Source of the DNA: JAOUEA01 sp963810945 | GTDB lineage: Bacteria > Actinomycetota > UBA4738 > HRBIN12 | Length of the DNA stretch: 64,000 nucleotides | Reading direction: 5' to 3' | Assembly (NCBI GenBank): GCA_963810945.1 | Contig: CAWEPI010000008.1 | Coordinates: 930,001-994,000 of the forward strand | Shown: one piece after another, positions 1 through 8,894 of the stretch | Layout: every line of letters begins with the position of its first letter | Position numbering within the stretch: the stretch's first letter is position 1 | Notes under the pieces: generated by a model | Database searches by the model: none | The model's input: only the letters and a program-made list of their open reading frames with translations | What the model was told of the DNA's origin: nothing | Translations under genes and position numbers: made by a program

Positions 1-96
1 CGGCATCGGGGTCTCGGCTCATGCGCGCATCATGACGGGTGAAGCAGGGGCGGGGAAGGGTGGCCGCCCGGTCAGCGCTCGCGCGGCGCCCCCGAA

Positions 97-128
97 CCCC
101 TCCGGGGGTGCCAGCACCCCCGGAGGGG
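97..128. terminator. Strong hairpin, probable terminator
   Basis: A perfect 14-bp inverted repeat (97-110 against 115-128) with a CCAG loop. It lies just before the tRNA-Thr gene and probably ends transcription of a gene to the left of the window. No clear T-run follows, as is common at very high GC. Confidence 0.7.
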
Positions 129-154
129 ACCCCTTGATAGACTCAGCGACTGCC

Positions 155-226
155 GCCGGAGTAGCTCAGGGGCAGAGCAACCGCCTCGTAAGTGGTAGGT
201 CGTGGGTTCAAATCCCACCTCCGGCT
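155..226 (+). tRNA. tRNA-Thr (anticodon CGT)
   Basis: A full cloverleaf is visible: acceptor GCCGGAG/CTCCGGC, D-stem GCTC/GAGC, anticodon stem ACCGC/GTGGT around loop CTCGTAA, T-arm GTGGG-TTCAAAT-CCCAC, and discriminator T. The anticodon CGT reads ACG. No 3' CCA is encoded. A TAGACT -10 box (138-143) lies 11 bases upstream, identical to the box before the second tRNA-Thr at 29269. Confidence 0.96.
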
Positions 227-261
227 CTGGAGGGCCTTCCCGTGTGAGGCGCGCCTGTTGC

Positions 262-267
262 TAGAAT
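262..267 (+). promoter_or_regulatory. -10 box TAGAAT, leaderless type
   Basis: TAGAAT ends 8 bases before the ATG at 276 and no Shine-Dalgarno sequence lies between. Transcription would begin at or next to the start codon. The same layout recurs through the window. Confidence 0.55.
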
Positions 268-275
268 CCGCCGCG

Positions 276-984
276 ATGAAGACCCTCGCAAGATCCCTCG
301 CCGTCCTCGCCGGGTTCGTCGCGGCGCTGACCGGTGGGCGCCCAGGCCGCATCGGCCCAGGTGATGATCACGCCTTCGGTCACCCCGGTGGAGAACCCGG
401 CGGCCAGCGGGCCCATCACGCCGTTCGGGATCCACACGAGCCTCGCGGTGCTGCTCGGCATCCTGGGCGTCGTGGTCGTGGTCGTGATCGTGGTCCTCTA
501 CCTGCGGTACGCGCCGCGCTTCGCCAAGGACGAGGAGTCGCTCAAGGTCGTGCGGGCGGATCGCGTCCGCATCGGCGAGGAGCTCCCGCGGCGCAACGTC
601 GACCTCACCCAGGCGGCGCCCGTGCTGGTTGCCCCGCCGGCGATCCCGGCCGCGGCGACGGCCGCCGCCGTGGCGACCCCCGTTGCCACCGCCCCCGCAG
701 CTGCTGCCGCCCCCGTCGCGGCGCCGGCTGCGGTCCCCGCACCCGCAGCCGCACCCGCCACCGCGCCGGCCGAGGCGCCGGCCCCCGCCGCACAGGCCGT
801 CCCTGCCGCTCCGGCCGCACCCGCCCAACCTGCTGAGCGCGTCGAGGTCACCATGGATCAAGAGGTCTTCGACAAGACGCTCGAGGAACTGCTCGCCGCC
901 GGCACCGACCGCCGGATCGCCGAAGGCAAGGCGCGCCGCGCCGGGATGATCGCCGCCAAGAAGAAGGCGGCGGGCGAGGGCTGA
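276..984 (+). CDS. Exported or membrane-anchored protein with Ala/Pro-rich linker (frame broken)
   Basis: Family not recognised. Reconstructed length is about 235 residues. The N-terminus reads as a signal peptide (MKTLARSLAVLAGFVAALT, then an AxA-type site). It is followed by a short extracytoplasmic segment, a very hydrophobic helix rich in valine, a basic juxtamembrane patch, about 90 residues of Ala/Pro-rich linker, and a C-terminal segment with acidic then Lys/Ala-rich character. The signal peptide and the rest lie in different frames; one extra G near 333 explains it. The start follows the TAGAAT box. It could be a bitopic scaffold protein, but function is unknown. Confidence 0.6.
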
Positions 985-1000
985 GCCCCCGCCACCCCCT

Positions 1001-2076
1001 ATGGGCGCAGCCCAGGTCGACTGGTCCATGGGGTCGGCCGCCGCCCGCCTCGCCGACTGGGACACCGCCTTGCAGTTCGGCAGGAAGGTGTCCGGTCCCG
1101 GGCCCGGCGTGCCCGCCGTCGAACGGGCGCGCATGCGCGAGGACTTCGCGGAGCTGGTGCCCCTCGCCGAGGACCTGATCAAGGACTTCTGCGGGTTGGA
1201 GGTCGAGCGGGTTCCGCTCGCGCGCCTGGGTGATGGCCCGGAGCGAGTGGATCCGACAGAACCTCAACGGGGTCCAGCGCCTGCTCGAGCCGCTCGCGGA
1301 GCGGATGCTGGCGGACAAGAAGCAGCGCGCCGAGTACAAGCGCAAGGCCATGGGCGCCCAGGCGGGTGCGCTCTTCGGCTACGTGGCACGCCGGGTGCTC
1401 GGGCAGTACGACGTGTTCCTGCCGCCCGACGATGAGGGCCTGCTGTACTTCGTGGGTCCCAACGTCGCCGAGGTAGAGCGTCGGTTCCACATGCCCGCCG
1501 CGCGACTTCCGACTCTGGATCTCGATCCACGAGGTCACCCACCGGGTGCAGTTCGGCGCGGCGCCGTGGTTGAAGCCCTACCTCTCGGGTCTCGTCGATA
1601 CCTACCTCGCGTCGATCTCCCTCGACTCGCGCGAGCTGATGGAACAGCTGAAGCGCGCCGCCGAGGAGGCGCGTGCGGGTGCCGACGTGCGCGGCATGGG
1701 CGGGGTCTTCCTGCTGCTCTCCCCCGACGCAGCGGGAGATCTTCGTGCCGGATGCAAGGGATGATGGCGCTCCTCGAGGGCCACGCATCGTTCGTGATGA
1801 ACGAGGTGGCGCGCGATCACGTGCGCGGACGTGGATCGGATGCGCCGCGCCCTCGCGACCCGTCGCCGATCGAACGCGGCGGAGCGGACGCTCCAGCGCG
1901 CGATCGGGTTCGACCAGAAGATCAAGCAGTACGACACGGGCGAGCGGTTCGTGCGCGAGGTCATCGCGCGCGCCGGCATGGACACCTTCAACCTCGTGTG
2001 GCGGTCGGCGGATCATCTCCCGTCCACGGAGGAGATCGCCGACCCGGAACGCTGGCTCGCCCGCGTCGAGGGCTGA
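1001..2076 (+). CDS. Zincin-like metallopeptidase, DUF2342 family (several frame breaks)
   Basis: Actinobacterial DUF2342 / putative zinc-dependent metalloprotease, about 356 residues when reconstructed. Recognisable parts include the N-terminal VDW segment, MARSEWIRQNL near 1230, a zinc motif HEVTH followed by RVQF near 1535, and the EGHASFVMNEV segment near 1780. The family normally sits directly before tilS, as here. The reading frame shifts +1 five times (near 1228, 1495, 1729, 1752 and 1828), each fixable by removing one base. Either the sequence has errors here or this copy is a pseudogene. The intact downstream content and conserved position favour errors. Confidence 0.75.
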
Positions 2077-2081
2077 GCTCG

Positions 2082-3078
2082 GTGCGGCGTCCGCCGTCCG
2101 TCGCCCGGGTGCTCGAACGCATCACCGCCACCGCGCGGACACACGACCTGTTCCTCCCTGAGCGCGGCGTCCTGGTCGCGGTCTCGGGCGGTCCCGACTC
2201 CGTCTGCCTCCTCGAGTCGCTCGTGCGGCTCCGCCGCATGTTCGGGTACCGGCTCGAGGTGGCGCACGTCGATCACCGGCTCCGCCCGGACTCCTCCGCC
2301 GACGCCGCCTACGTGCGACGGCTCGCGGCGCGTCACGACCTCGCCGTTCCATCTGCACACGGTGGCGACCGCGCCCGAGGGCGGCTCGTCCGTCGAGGCA
2401 TGGGCCCGCAGGGAGCGCGTCGAAGCGCTCGCCGGGCTCGCGCACGACCTGGACGCCGGCCGCATCGTGCTCGGGCATACGCTCGATGACCAGGCCGAGA
2501 CCGTGCTGCTCAACCTCGTGACCGGCTCGGGGTTGAGCGGGCTCGCGGGGATCCGCTACGTCGCCGGGCCGTGGGCCAACCCGCTGCTCGACGTGACGCG
2601 GGACGAGGTGGAAGCGTTCTGTGCCTCGTTGCACCTGCGCCCGCGACGCGATCCCACCAACGACGACCCGCGGTTCCTCCGCAACGCGCTGCGTCTGGAA
2701 GGGCTCCCCGCGCTCGAGAGGGCCCTCGGGCGGAACCTGCGCGAGCCGCTCGCGCGCTCGGCGTCGACCCTCGCCGAGGACGCGGATGAGCTGGCGCGCC
2801 GGGCGAACGATGCCGCTGAAGGGGTCCTCGGCGAGACCGCGGAGGGGGTCGACCTCCAAGCGGTAGGGCTCCTCGACCTCCCACGGGCGATCGCCGCGCG
2901 GGTGGCGAGCCAGGCCGTGTACGCGTGCGGCGCCGTCTGCACGCGCGCCGACGTCGAGGCCGTCCTCGATCTCGCGTCGGGCAGACCCGGGCGCCGCCGT
3001 GACCTATCCGACGGGGTGAAGGCCCGGCGAGGACGCCGTCACGTCCATCTGCTCCGCTCGCTAGACTCCGGGCCCTGA
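2082..3078 (+). CDS. tilS: tRNA(Ile)-lysidine synthase
   Basis: TilS modifies C34 of tRNA-Ile(CAT) to lysidine using ATP and lysine, so that the tRNA reads AUA. The PP-loop motif SGGPDS is near residue 31, and AHVDHRLRPDS and LGHTLDDQAET are the other hallmark segments. Length is about 331 residues. GTG at 2082 is the start, six bases after the metallopeptidase stop. One extra base near 2347 splits the protein after ARHDL; the other frame continues FHLHTVATAPEGG. The stop overlaps the hpt ATG by one base. Confidence 0.88.
3062..3067 (+). promoter_or_regulatory. -10 box TAGACT before hpt
   Basis: TAGACT lies inside the end of tilS, 10 bases before the hpt ATG at 3078. It suggests hpt also has its own short-leader or leaderless promoter, even though it abuts tilS. 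Confidence 0.45.
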
Positions 3079-3630
3079 TGGACGTCTACGCCTCCGACAT
3101 CGAGAAGGTCCTGCTCTCCGCGGACGAGATCCAGGCCAAGCTCGCGGAGATGGGCGCGCGCATCACGCAGGACTACGCGGGATCGTCGCTGTTGCTCGTC
3201 GGCGTGTTGAAGGGCGCCTTCGTGGTCATGGCCGATCTCGCGCGGTACATGCACCTGCCGCTGGAGTTCGACTTCATGGCGGTGTCCTCTTACGGGGCGG
3301 CCACGAAGACTTCCGGGGTGGTGCGGATCTTGAAGGACCTCGACCACGAGCTCGAGGGACGCGACGTGCTGCTCGTCGAGGACATCGTGGACTCCGGGTC
3401 TGACGCTCAAGTACCTGCTGAAGAACCTGGCCGCGCGCAAGCCCGCCTCGCTGGAGGTGGCGGCCCTCCTGCGGAAGCGAGGGATCCAACAGGTCGAGCT
3501 CGACCTGCGCTACGTGGGCTTCGACATCCCCAACGAGTTCGTCGTCGGCTACGGCCTCGACTTCGCGGAGAAGTACCGGAACCTCCCGTACGTGGCGACC
3601 CTCCGCCCCGAGGCGTACGGGGGCACCTGA
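3078..3630 (+). CDS. hpt: Hypoxanthine-guanine phosphoribosyltransferase
   Basis: Purine salvage enzyme joining hypoxanthine or guanine to PRPP. It has the flexible-loop region near FDFMAVSSYG, the PRPP-binding segment VLLVEDIVDSG, and the C-terminal GFDIPNEFVVGYGLDF typical of the family. Reconstructed length is about 183 residues, normal for Hpt. An extra G in the run at 3396-3398 breaks the frame right after EDIVDSG; LTLKYLLKNL continues in the next frame. The tilS-hpt-ftsH order is classical. Confidence 0.9.
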
Positions 3631-3677
3631 TCCCGCGCGGCGGGAACCGTCGCCTCGGTCGGTCCGTCGTAGGAGTG

Positions 3678-4055
3678 ATGCGTCGATCCCTATGCGCCGT
3701 GGCCCTGGTCCTGCTCGTCGCATGCGCGCACGCCTCGAGCGTCGGGCCCTCGCCCGCATCCGGAGCGCGGGGCACCGTCGTCTTCGGACCCAACTGCCCC
3801 GTCGTGGTTGCCGGGACGCCGTGCCCCGACCGGCCGTGGCAGGGGAAGGTGCAGGCGTTCACGGTCGGCGGCGCACTGGTCGGTGAGACGACCACGGATC
3901 AGGAGGGCGCGTTCGAACTGCCCCTCGATCCGGGCACGTACGACCTCATCCCGCTGACCCCCGACGGCCCGCCCACCGCGAAGATGAAGCGCATCACGGT
4001 GACCGCGGGGAGCGTGGTCTCGGTGCAGCTCCAGGTGGACCCGGGCATCCGCTGA
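3678..4055 (+). CDS. Small lipoprotein with carboxypeptidase-regulatory-like fold
   Basis: 126 residues with a signal peptide and lipobox ending LVAC, so it is probably lipid-anchored on the outer face of the membrane. The body is a short beta-rich domain with the pattern VGETTTDQEGAFELPLDPG, which resembles carboxypeptidase-regulatory-like or transthyretin-like folds. ATG at 3678 directly follows AGGAG. Function is unknown; the gene is inserted between hpt and ftsH. Confidence 0.7.
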   Translation: MRRSLCAVALVLLVACAHASSVGPSPASGARGTVVFGPNCPVVVAGTPCPDRPWQGKVQAFTVGGALVGETTTDQEGAFELPLDPGTYDLIPLTPDGPPTAKMKRITVTAGSVVSVQLQVDPGIR

Positions 4056-4085
4056 GCGCGCGCCGTCCTCGTCCGGACCCGGTGC

Positions 4086-4091
4086 TACCAT
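4086..4091 (+). promoter_or_regulatory. Candidate -10 box TACCAT for ftsH
   Basis: TACCAT lies in the 136-base gap before ftsH. It fits the TAnnnT pattern used elsewhere and would give a leader of about 95 bases. No convincing -35 box was seen. Confidence 0.3.
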
Positions 4092-4191
4092 CGGAAACGG
4101 GCTGGCGCGCGGTCGTGCGCGTCCGGCCCTGAGCTGTCCCCGAAAGCGCCTCCGCCCGCGCGTACCACTCGAGCACCCAGAGGAGCCCGAT

Positions 4192-6137
4192 CTGAGCAGC
4201 ACGCCACCGGTCTCGCCGCTCAAACGCTTCGGCCGTGCGCCCACCATCTGGATCGTGGCCGGGACGCTGTTGTTCTTGCTGATCCTCACGTTCGCGGGGC
4301 GCTCGACCTCGTCCAAGGAGCTGAAGTTCTCCGAGTTCGAACAGGCGCTCTCCAACGGCGACGTCAAGACGGCGCAGATCATGGAGGGCGATCAGAAGGT
4401 CGTCGGGGAGCTGCAGGACGGCACGAGGTACTGGGCTGCGTTCACGGCGGAGTATGCCGACGAGCTCCAGACGCAGCTCGACAAGGCTGACGTGCCCAAC
4501 AGCACGGATCCGCAGAAGCCGAACCAGCTGCTCGGCACCTTCGTCACCGTACTGCTACCGGTGCTCCTGATCGCGGGTGTGCTGATCTGGGTGATGAACC
4601 GTTCGCAAGGGGGCGGCGGCCGCGTGATGCAGTTCGGTCGCAGCAAGCACAAGGTCGTCAGCAAGGACCAGCCCAAGACCACCTTCAAGGACGTGGCCGG
4701 GGTCGACGAGGCCATCGAGGAGCTCGAGGAGGTGAAGGACTTCCTCCAGGACCCCGGCAAGTTCAAGGCGATGGGCGCCAAGATCCCGCGCGGCGTCCTC
4801 CTGTTCGGCCCGCCCGGGCACCGGGAAGACGCTGCTCGCGCGCGCGGTGGCCGGCGAGGCCGGCGTGCCGTTCTTCCAGATCAGCGGCTCGGACTTCGTC
4901 GAGATGTTCGTCGGCGTGGGCGCGGCGCGCGTGCGCGACCTCTTCGAGCAGGCCAAGGCCAGCGCGCCCGCGATCGTGTTCATCGACGAGATCGACGCCG
5001 TCGGGCGCCAGCGCGGCGCGGGGATGGGCGGTGGCCACGACGAACGCGAGCAGACGTTGAACCAGCTCCTCGTGGAGATGGACGGGTTCGACCAGCGCAG
5101 CACCGTGATCCTGATGGCGGCCACGAACCGGCCCGACATCCTCGATCCGGCCCTGCTGCGCCCGGGTCGATTCGACCGGCAGGTCGTGATCGACCGCCCC
5201 GACCTCGAGGGGCGCAAGGCGATCCTGCGCGTGCACGCGCGCGGGAAGCCCTTCGATGCCTCGGTGAACCTCGACGTGCTCGCGCGGCGCACGCCCGGGT
5301 TCACGGGCGCCGACCTCGCCAACGTGATCAACGAGTCCGCGCTCCTGGCCGCCCGCCGGAACAAGCGCGCGATCTCGATGTCCGAGATCGAGGAGGCGGT
5401 CGACCGGGTGATGGCGGGCCCCGAGCGCAAGACGCGCGTGATGGACGAACAGGAGCGGCGGCTGATCGCCTACCACGAGGGCGGTCATGCGCTGGTCGCG
5501 CACGTCCTGCCCAACACCGACGAGGTGCACAAGATCACGGTGATCCCGCGCGGGCGCGCGCTCGGCTACACGCTCACGTTGCCCGAGCAGGACAAGTTCC
5601 TGATGACCCGCGAGCAGCTGCGCGATGAGCTCGCCATGCTGATGGGTGGGCGCGTCGCCGAGGAGATCGTCGCCGGCGACGTCACGACGGGCGCCGGCAA
5701 CGACATCGAACGCGCCACCAAGGTGGCGCGCCAGATGGTCACCGAATACGGCATGTCCGACGTGATCGGTCCTCGAACGCTCGGCGTCAAGCAGGGCGAG
5801 GTGTTCCTCGGCCGCGACTGGGGATCCACCCCCGACTACTCCGACGCCGTCGCCCTGGAGATCGACACCGAGGTGCGCGCCCTGATCGACGAGGCCCACG
5901 ACGTCGCCCTCGACATCCTCACGGAGCACCGAGGCAAGCTCGACAGCCTGGCCGAGCGGCTGGTGGCGGAGGAGACGCTCGACCGCGAGGAGGTCCTCGA
6001 AGTTCTTCGCGGACATCCCCAAGCGTGCACCTCGACCGACCGAGGTCCGTGGTGCAGCCCTCGCGGTGTCGCGCCAGTCCATGCAGTCCGAGCCCGGCAA
6101 GGGGCCCTCGACGCCGGGCACGCTCGGCTCACGCTGA
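4192..6137 (+). CDS. ftsH: ATP-dependent zinc metalloprotease FtsH (two frame breaks)
   Basis: Membrane AAA+ protease for quality control of membrane and regulatory proteins, about 647 residues. In order: an N-terminal membrane helix, a periplasmic-type domain with FSEFEQALSNGDVK, a second helix, Walker A (GPPGTGKT once corrected), Walker B IVFIDEIDAVG, the second region of homology, and the zinc site HEGGH. A +1 break at 4816 falls inside Walker A (CCCGGGCACC for CCCGGCACC). A second near 5999 hides the true C-terminus, which reads KFFADIPKRAPRPTE and ends at 6137. The start is probably CTG 4192 behind GAGGA; GTG 4255 would cut into the first helix. Confidence 0.9.
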
Positions 6138-6142
6138 ATCCG

Positions 6143-6148
6143 TAGACT
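6143..6148 (+). promoter_or_regulatory. -10 box TAGACT before the HAD gene
   Basis: TAGACT ends 7 bases before ATG 6156 with no ribosome-binding site between, predicting a leaderless message. Confidence 0.55.
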
Positions 6149-6155
6149 CCGAGCC

Positions 6156-6818
6156 ATGACGGACCGCTGGGCGACGTTCGACTGCTACGGCACGCTCGTC
6201 GACTGGTTCGGGGGCACCCGCTCCACCCTCGCGCGCCTGTGGCCCGACGCCGATGCCGACGCCCTGCTCGCTCGGTATCACGCGGTCGAGCCGACCGTGC
6301 AGGCCGGCCGGGGTGTTCCCTACCGGCAGGTGATGGCCGAGACGCTCGCCGGCGTGGCCGCCGCGGAAGGGCTCGAGATCCCCGCCGGCGAGGAGGATGC
6401 GCTGGCGGTCTCGTTGCCTGCGTGGCCCGTCTTCCCCGACGTCCCGCCGGCGCTCCTGAAGCTCCGCGAGCGCGGGTGGAAGCTCGCGATCCTGTCCAAC
6501 ACCGACGCCGACCTGCTCGACGCCTCGCTGCTCGCCGTGGGCGTCCCGGTGGACCTCCGGATCGTGGCGTCGGAGATCGGCAGCTACAAGCCGGCGTTCA
6601 GGCACTGGGAGACCTTCTTCCGCGAGACGGATGCCGATCGTGCGCGCCACGTCCACGTCGCCGCCTCGCTCTTCCACGACGTGGAGCCCTGCGCCGCACT
6701 CGGTCTGCCGTGCGTCTGGGTCAACCGGCAGGATGAGTCGAGCGATCTGCCGCGCGCGGGAGAGCTCGCTGATCTCCGGGGGCTCCCCGACGCGCTCGAT
6801 GCGTTGGTCCCCGCCTGA
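6156..6818 (+). CDS. HAD-family hydrolase (type II haloacid-dehalogenase-like)
   Basis: 220 residues. The HAD motifs are complete: FDCYGTLVD with the nucleophile Asp at the N-terminus, LSNTD as motif II, and SEIGSYKP with the motif III lysine, followed by a HVHVAASLFHDVEPC segment for motif IV. An alpha-helical cap lies between motifs I and II. It probably removes phosphate or halide from a small molecule; the substrate cannot be told from sequence. Confidence 0.85.
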   Translation: MTDRWATFDCYGTLVDWFGGTRSTLARLWPDADADALLARYHAVEPTVQAGRGVPYRQVMAETLAGVAAAEGLEIPAGEEDALAVSLPAWPVFPDVPPALLKLRERGWKLAILSNTDADLLDASLLAVGVPVDLRIVASEIGSYKPAFRHWETFFRETDADRARHVHVAASLFHDVEPCAALGLPCVWVNRQDESSDLPRAGELADLRGLPDALDALVPA

Positions 6819-6851
6819 GGTAACCCCCACGCGGCGCCCCGCCCACCGGCC

Positions 6852-6857
6852 TAGACT
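6852..6857 (+). promoter_or_regulatory. -10 box TAGACT before the J-domain gene
   Basis: TAGACT ends 6 bases before ATG 6864. There is no Shine-Dalgarno sequence, so the transcript is probably leaderless. Confidence 0.55.
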
Positions 6858-6863
6858 CCTCGC

Positions 6864-7403
6864 ATGCAGCGGGTCGAGCCGCAGGATCCCTACACCGTGC
6901 TGGGCGTCGCGCCCGAGGCATCGGCCGCTGCCATCCGCCACGCCTACCGCGCCCTCGCCCGTCGGCTGCACCCCGACGTCAACGCGGGGGACACGGAGGC
7001 GTTCCGGCGGGTCGCCGACGCCTACGAGATCCTGGGCGACGACCGCCGGCGTCACGCGTACGACGTCCAGCGGGCGGACGCCCTCCGTCGCTCGGGCCCG
7101 GCCGCGGAGCGTCGCGCCCCGGGACCGACGGGCAACATCGGCGTGACACGTCCCTACCACGGCGCTCCGATCCCGCGAACGGCCGACCCCGAGCGCGGGG
7201 TCGACGAATGGCGGATCCTGGGATGGGTGGGCCGCACGATCGCGGCCGCGGTGGTGCTCGCGATGGTGGTGATCGTGGCGGCCGCGTTGATCCTCGGGGG
7301 CGGCAGCAGCACGGTGGCGACGCCGGGTCCTGAGATCGGCACGGTCTGCCAGACCCCCGACGGATGGGTGGACTGTCACCTGCTGGACCCGCGCCTGCCG
7401 TGA
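6864..7403 (+). CDS. J-domain membrane protein
   Basis: 179 residues. Residues 6-70 form a J domain (DPYTVLGVAP, then HPDVN with the HPD tripeptide needed to stimulate DnaK ATPase). A basic linker follows, then a single hydrophobic helix near residue 125 and a short tail with two cysteines that would lie outside the membrane. It lacks the Gly/Phe and zinc regions of DnaJ, so it is a specialised co-chaperone tethered to the membrane. Confidence 0.8.
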   Translation: MQRVEPQDPYTVLGVAPEASAAAIRHAYRALARRLHPDVNAGDTEAFRRVADAYEILGDDRRRHAYDVQRADALRRSGPAAERRAPGPTGNIGVTRPYHGAPIPRTADPERGVDEWRILGWVGRTIAAAVVLAMVVIVAAALILGGGSSTVATPGPEIGTVCQTPDGWVDCHLLDPRLP

Positions 7404-7419
7404 TCCGGAGGGTTGCCGT

Positions 7420-7425
7420 TAGGAT
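7420..7425 (+). promoter_or_regulatory. -10 box TAGGAT before folE
   Basis: TAGGAT ends 6 bases before GTG 7432. It supports the GTG start and leaderless expression of folE. Confidence 0.55.
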
Positions 7426-7431
7426 GCGCGC

Positions 7432-8010
7432 GTGACCAGCGACCGCTTCGACGAGGACAAGATCGCGGAGGGGGTCCGGCTGATCCTGGACGGGATCGGC
7501 GAGGACGTCGATCGCGGAGGCCTGAAGGAGACCCCCCGCCGCGTGGCGCGGATGTACCGAGAGATCTGTGCCGGCGTCGGCGAGGATCCCACGGACCTCG
7601 TCACCGTCGTGGAGGGCGCGGACTTCGACGAGATGATCATGGTGCGCGACATCCCGCTGTCGTCGCTGTGCGAGCACCACCTGATCCCGTTCAACGGTCG
7701 TGCCCACGTGGCCTACGTGCCCAACAAGTCGGGCCACATCACGGGCCTGTCGAAGATCGCACGCGTGGTGGACGTCCTGGCGAAGAAGCCCCAGGTCCAG
7801 GAACGACTGACGACGGAGATCGCGGACACGATCGAGCGCGCCTTGGATCCGCGCGGCGTGTTCGTGGTGATCGAAGCCGAGCACCTCTGCATGACGATGC
7901 GCGGGATCAAGAAGCCGGGGTCGATCACCGTGACCTCGGCGGTCCGCGGGCTCTTCCGCACGGACGCGCGCACGCGCCAGGAGGCCATGAACCACATCGG
8001 CATGCGGTAA
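7432..8010 (+). CDS. folE: GTP cyclohydrolase I
   Basis: Converts GTP to 7,8-dihydroneopterin triphosphate, the first step of folate synthesis. 192 residues. Zinc-site segments are visible: SLCEHHLIPF (Cys and His ligands) and EAEHLCMTMRG (second Cys). The product feeds folB, folK and folP just downstream. Confidence 0.96.
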   Translation: MTSDRFDEDKIAEGVRLILDGIGEDVDRGGLKETPRRVARMYREICAGVGEDPTDLVTVVEGADFDEMIMVRDIPLSSLCEHHLIPFNGRAHVAYVPNKSGHITGLSKIARVVDVLAKKPQVQERLTTEIADTIERALDPRGVFVVIEAEHLCMTMRGIKKPGSITVTSAVRGLFRTDARTRQEAMNHIGMR

Positions 8011-8023
8011 GTACGCGCACCGC

Positions 8024-8029
8024 TACGAT
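8024..8029 (+). promoter_or_regulatory. -10 box TACGAT before folP
   Basis: TACGAT ends 7 bases before ATG 8037. The ATG at 8028 overlaps this box, so the box favours 8037 as the start of folP. Confidence 0.5.
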
Positions 8030-8036
8030 GGTCCGC

Positions 8037-8894
8037 ATGGCTGAGGGCTCCGTATGGCGCTGCCGTGAGCACGCGTTCTCGCTCGGGGAGCGCACCCTGC
8101 TGATGGGCATCGTGAACGTGACGCCCGACTCGTTCAGCGACGGCGGTCGGTTCCTCGGCGCGGACGATGCCGTCAAGCACGCGCTGCAGATGGCGGCCGA
8201 CGGCGCGGACATCCTCGACGTGGGCGGGGAGTCGACGCGCCCCGGCGCCGCGGACGTCTCCCTCGACGAGGAGCTCGCCCGCGTGCTTCCGGTGATCGAC
8301 GGGATCCGCGCGGAGCTCCCCGACGTCCCCCTGAGCATCGACACGCGTAGGCCGGAGGTCGCGCGGCGGGCGATCGCGGCCGGCGCGGCGATCGTGAACG
8401 ACGTCTCCGCCGCCGCCGATCCCGCGATGTTGCCGCTCGTGAAGGAGGCGGGGGTCGGGATCGTGCTGATGCACATGAAGGGCGAGCCCAAGACGATGCA
8501 GGAGCGCCCGGCCTACGAGGACGTCGTCATCGAGGTGCGGACGTTCCTCGCCGCGCGGCTCGGGGCGGCCGTCGCCGCGGGGGTGCCGCGCGACCGGCTC
8601 TGCGTCGACCCGGGCATCGGGTTCGGCAAGAACCTCCATCACAACCTGGAGCTCCTGCGGCACATCGGATCCTTCCGGGACCTCCGCGTCCCGGTGTTGG
8701 TGGGCGCGTCCCGCAAGCGATTCATCGGAGAGCTGACGGGCGTCGCCGACCCGGCGCAGCGGGTGGAGGGGACCGCCGGCGCCGTGGCGTGGTGCGCGGG
8801 CCAAGGGGTTGACGTCCTGCGCGTGCACGACGTCCGGGAGATGGCGCGGGTGGTGCGCGTGGTGGATGCCATCGCCCGCGGTGACGCCCGGTGA
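8037..8894 (+). CDS. folP: Dihydropteroate synthase
   Basis: Joins p-aminobenzoate to the pterin pyrophosphate; it is the sulfonamide target. 285 residues in a TIM-barrel family. Diagnostic segments are GIVNVTPDSFSDGG, DILDVGGESTRPGA, IVNDVSA, DPGIGFGK and GASRKRFIG. The stop overlaps the GTG of the next gene by four bases (GTGA), so the two are probably co-translated. Confidence 0.96.
   Translation: MAEGSVWRCREHAFSLGERTLLMGIVNVTPDSFSDGGRFLGADDAVKHALQMAADGADILDVGGESTRPGAADVSLDEELARVLPVIDGIRAELPDVPLSIDTRRPEVARRAIAAGAAIVNDVSAAADPAMLPLVKEAGVGIVLMHMKGEPKTMQERPAYEDVVIEVRTFLAARLGAAVAAGVPRDRLCVDPGIGFGKNLHHNLELLRHIGSFRDLRVPVLVGASRKRFIGELTGVADPAQRVEGTAGAVAWCAGQGVDVLRVHDVREMARVVRVVDAIARGDAR

Noticed and set aside
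600..830. Repetitive GC-rich block that might be a repeat array
   Set aside because: It is the Ala/Pro-rich linker coding sequence, with irregular codons and no fixed repeat unit.
3631..4055. Frame-continuous fusion of hpt with the downstream lipoprotein
   Set aside because: The continuity results from the extra base in hpt; after correction hpt ends at 3630 and the lipoprotein has its own start and signal peptide.
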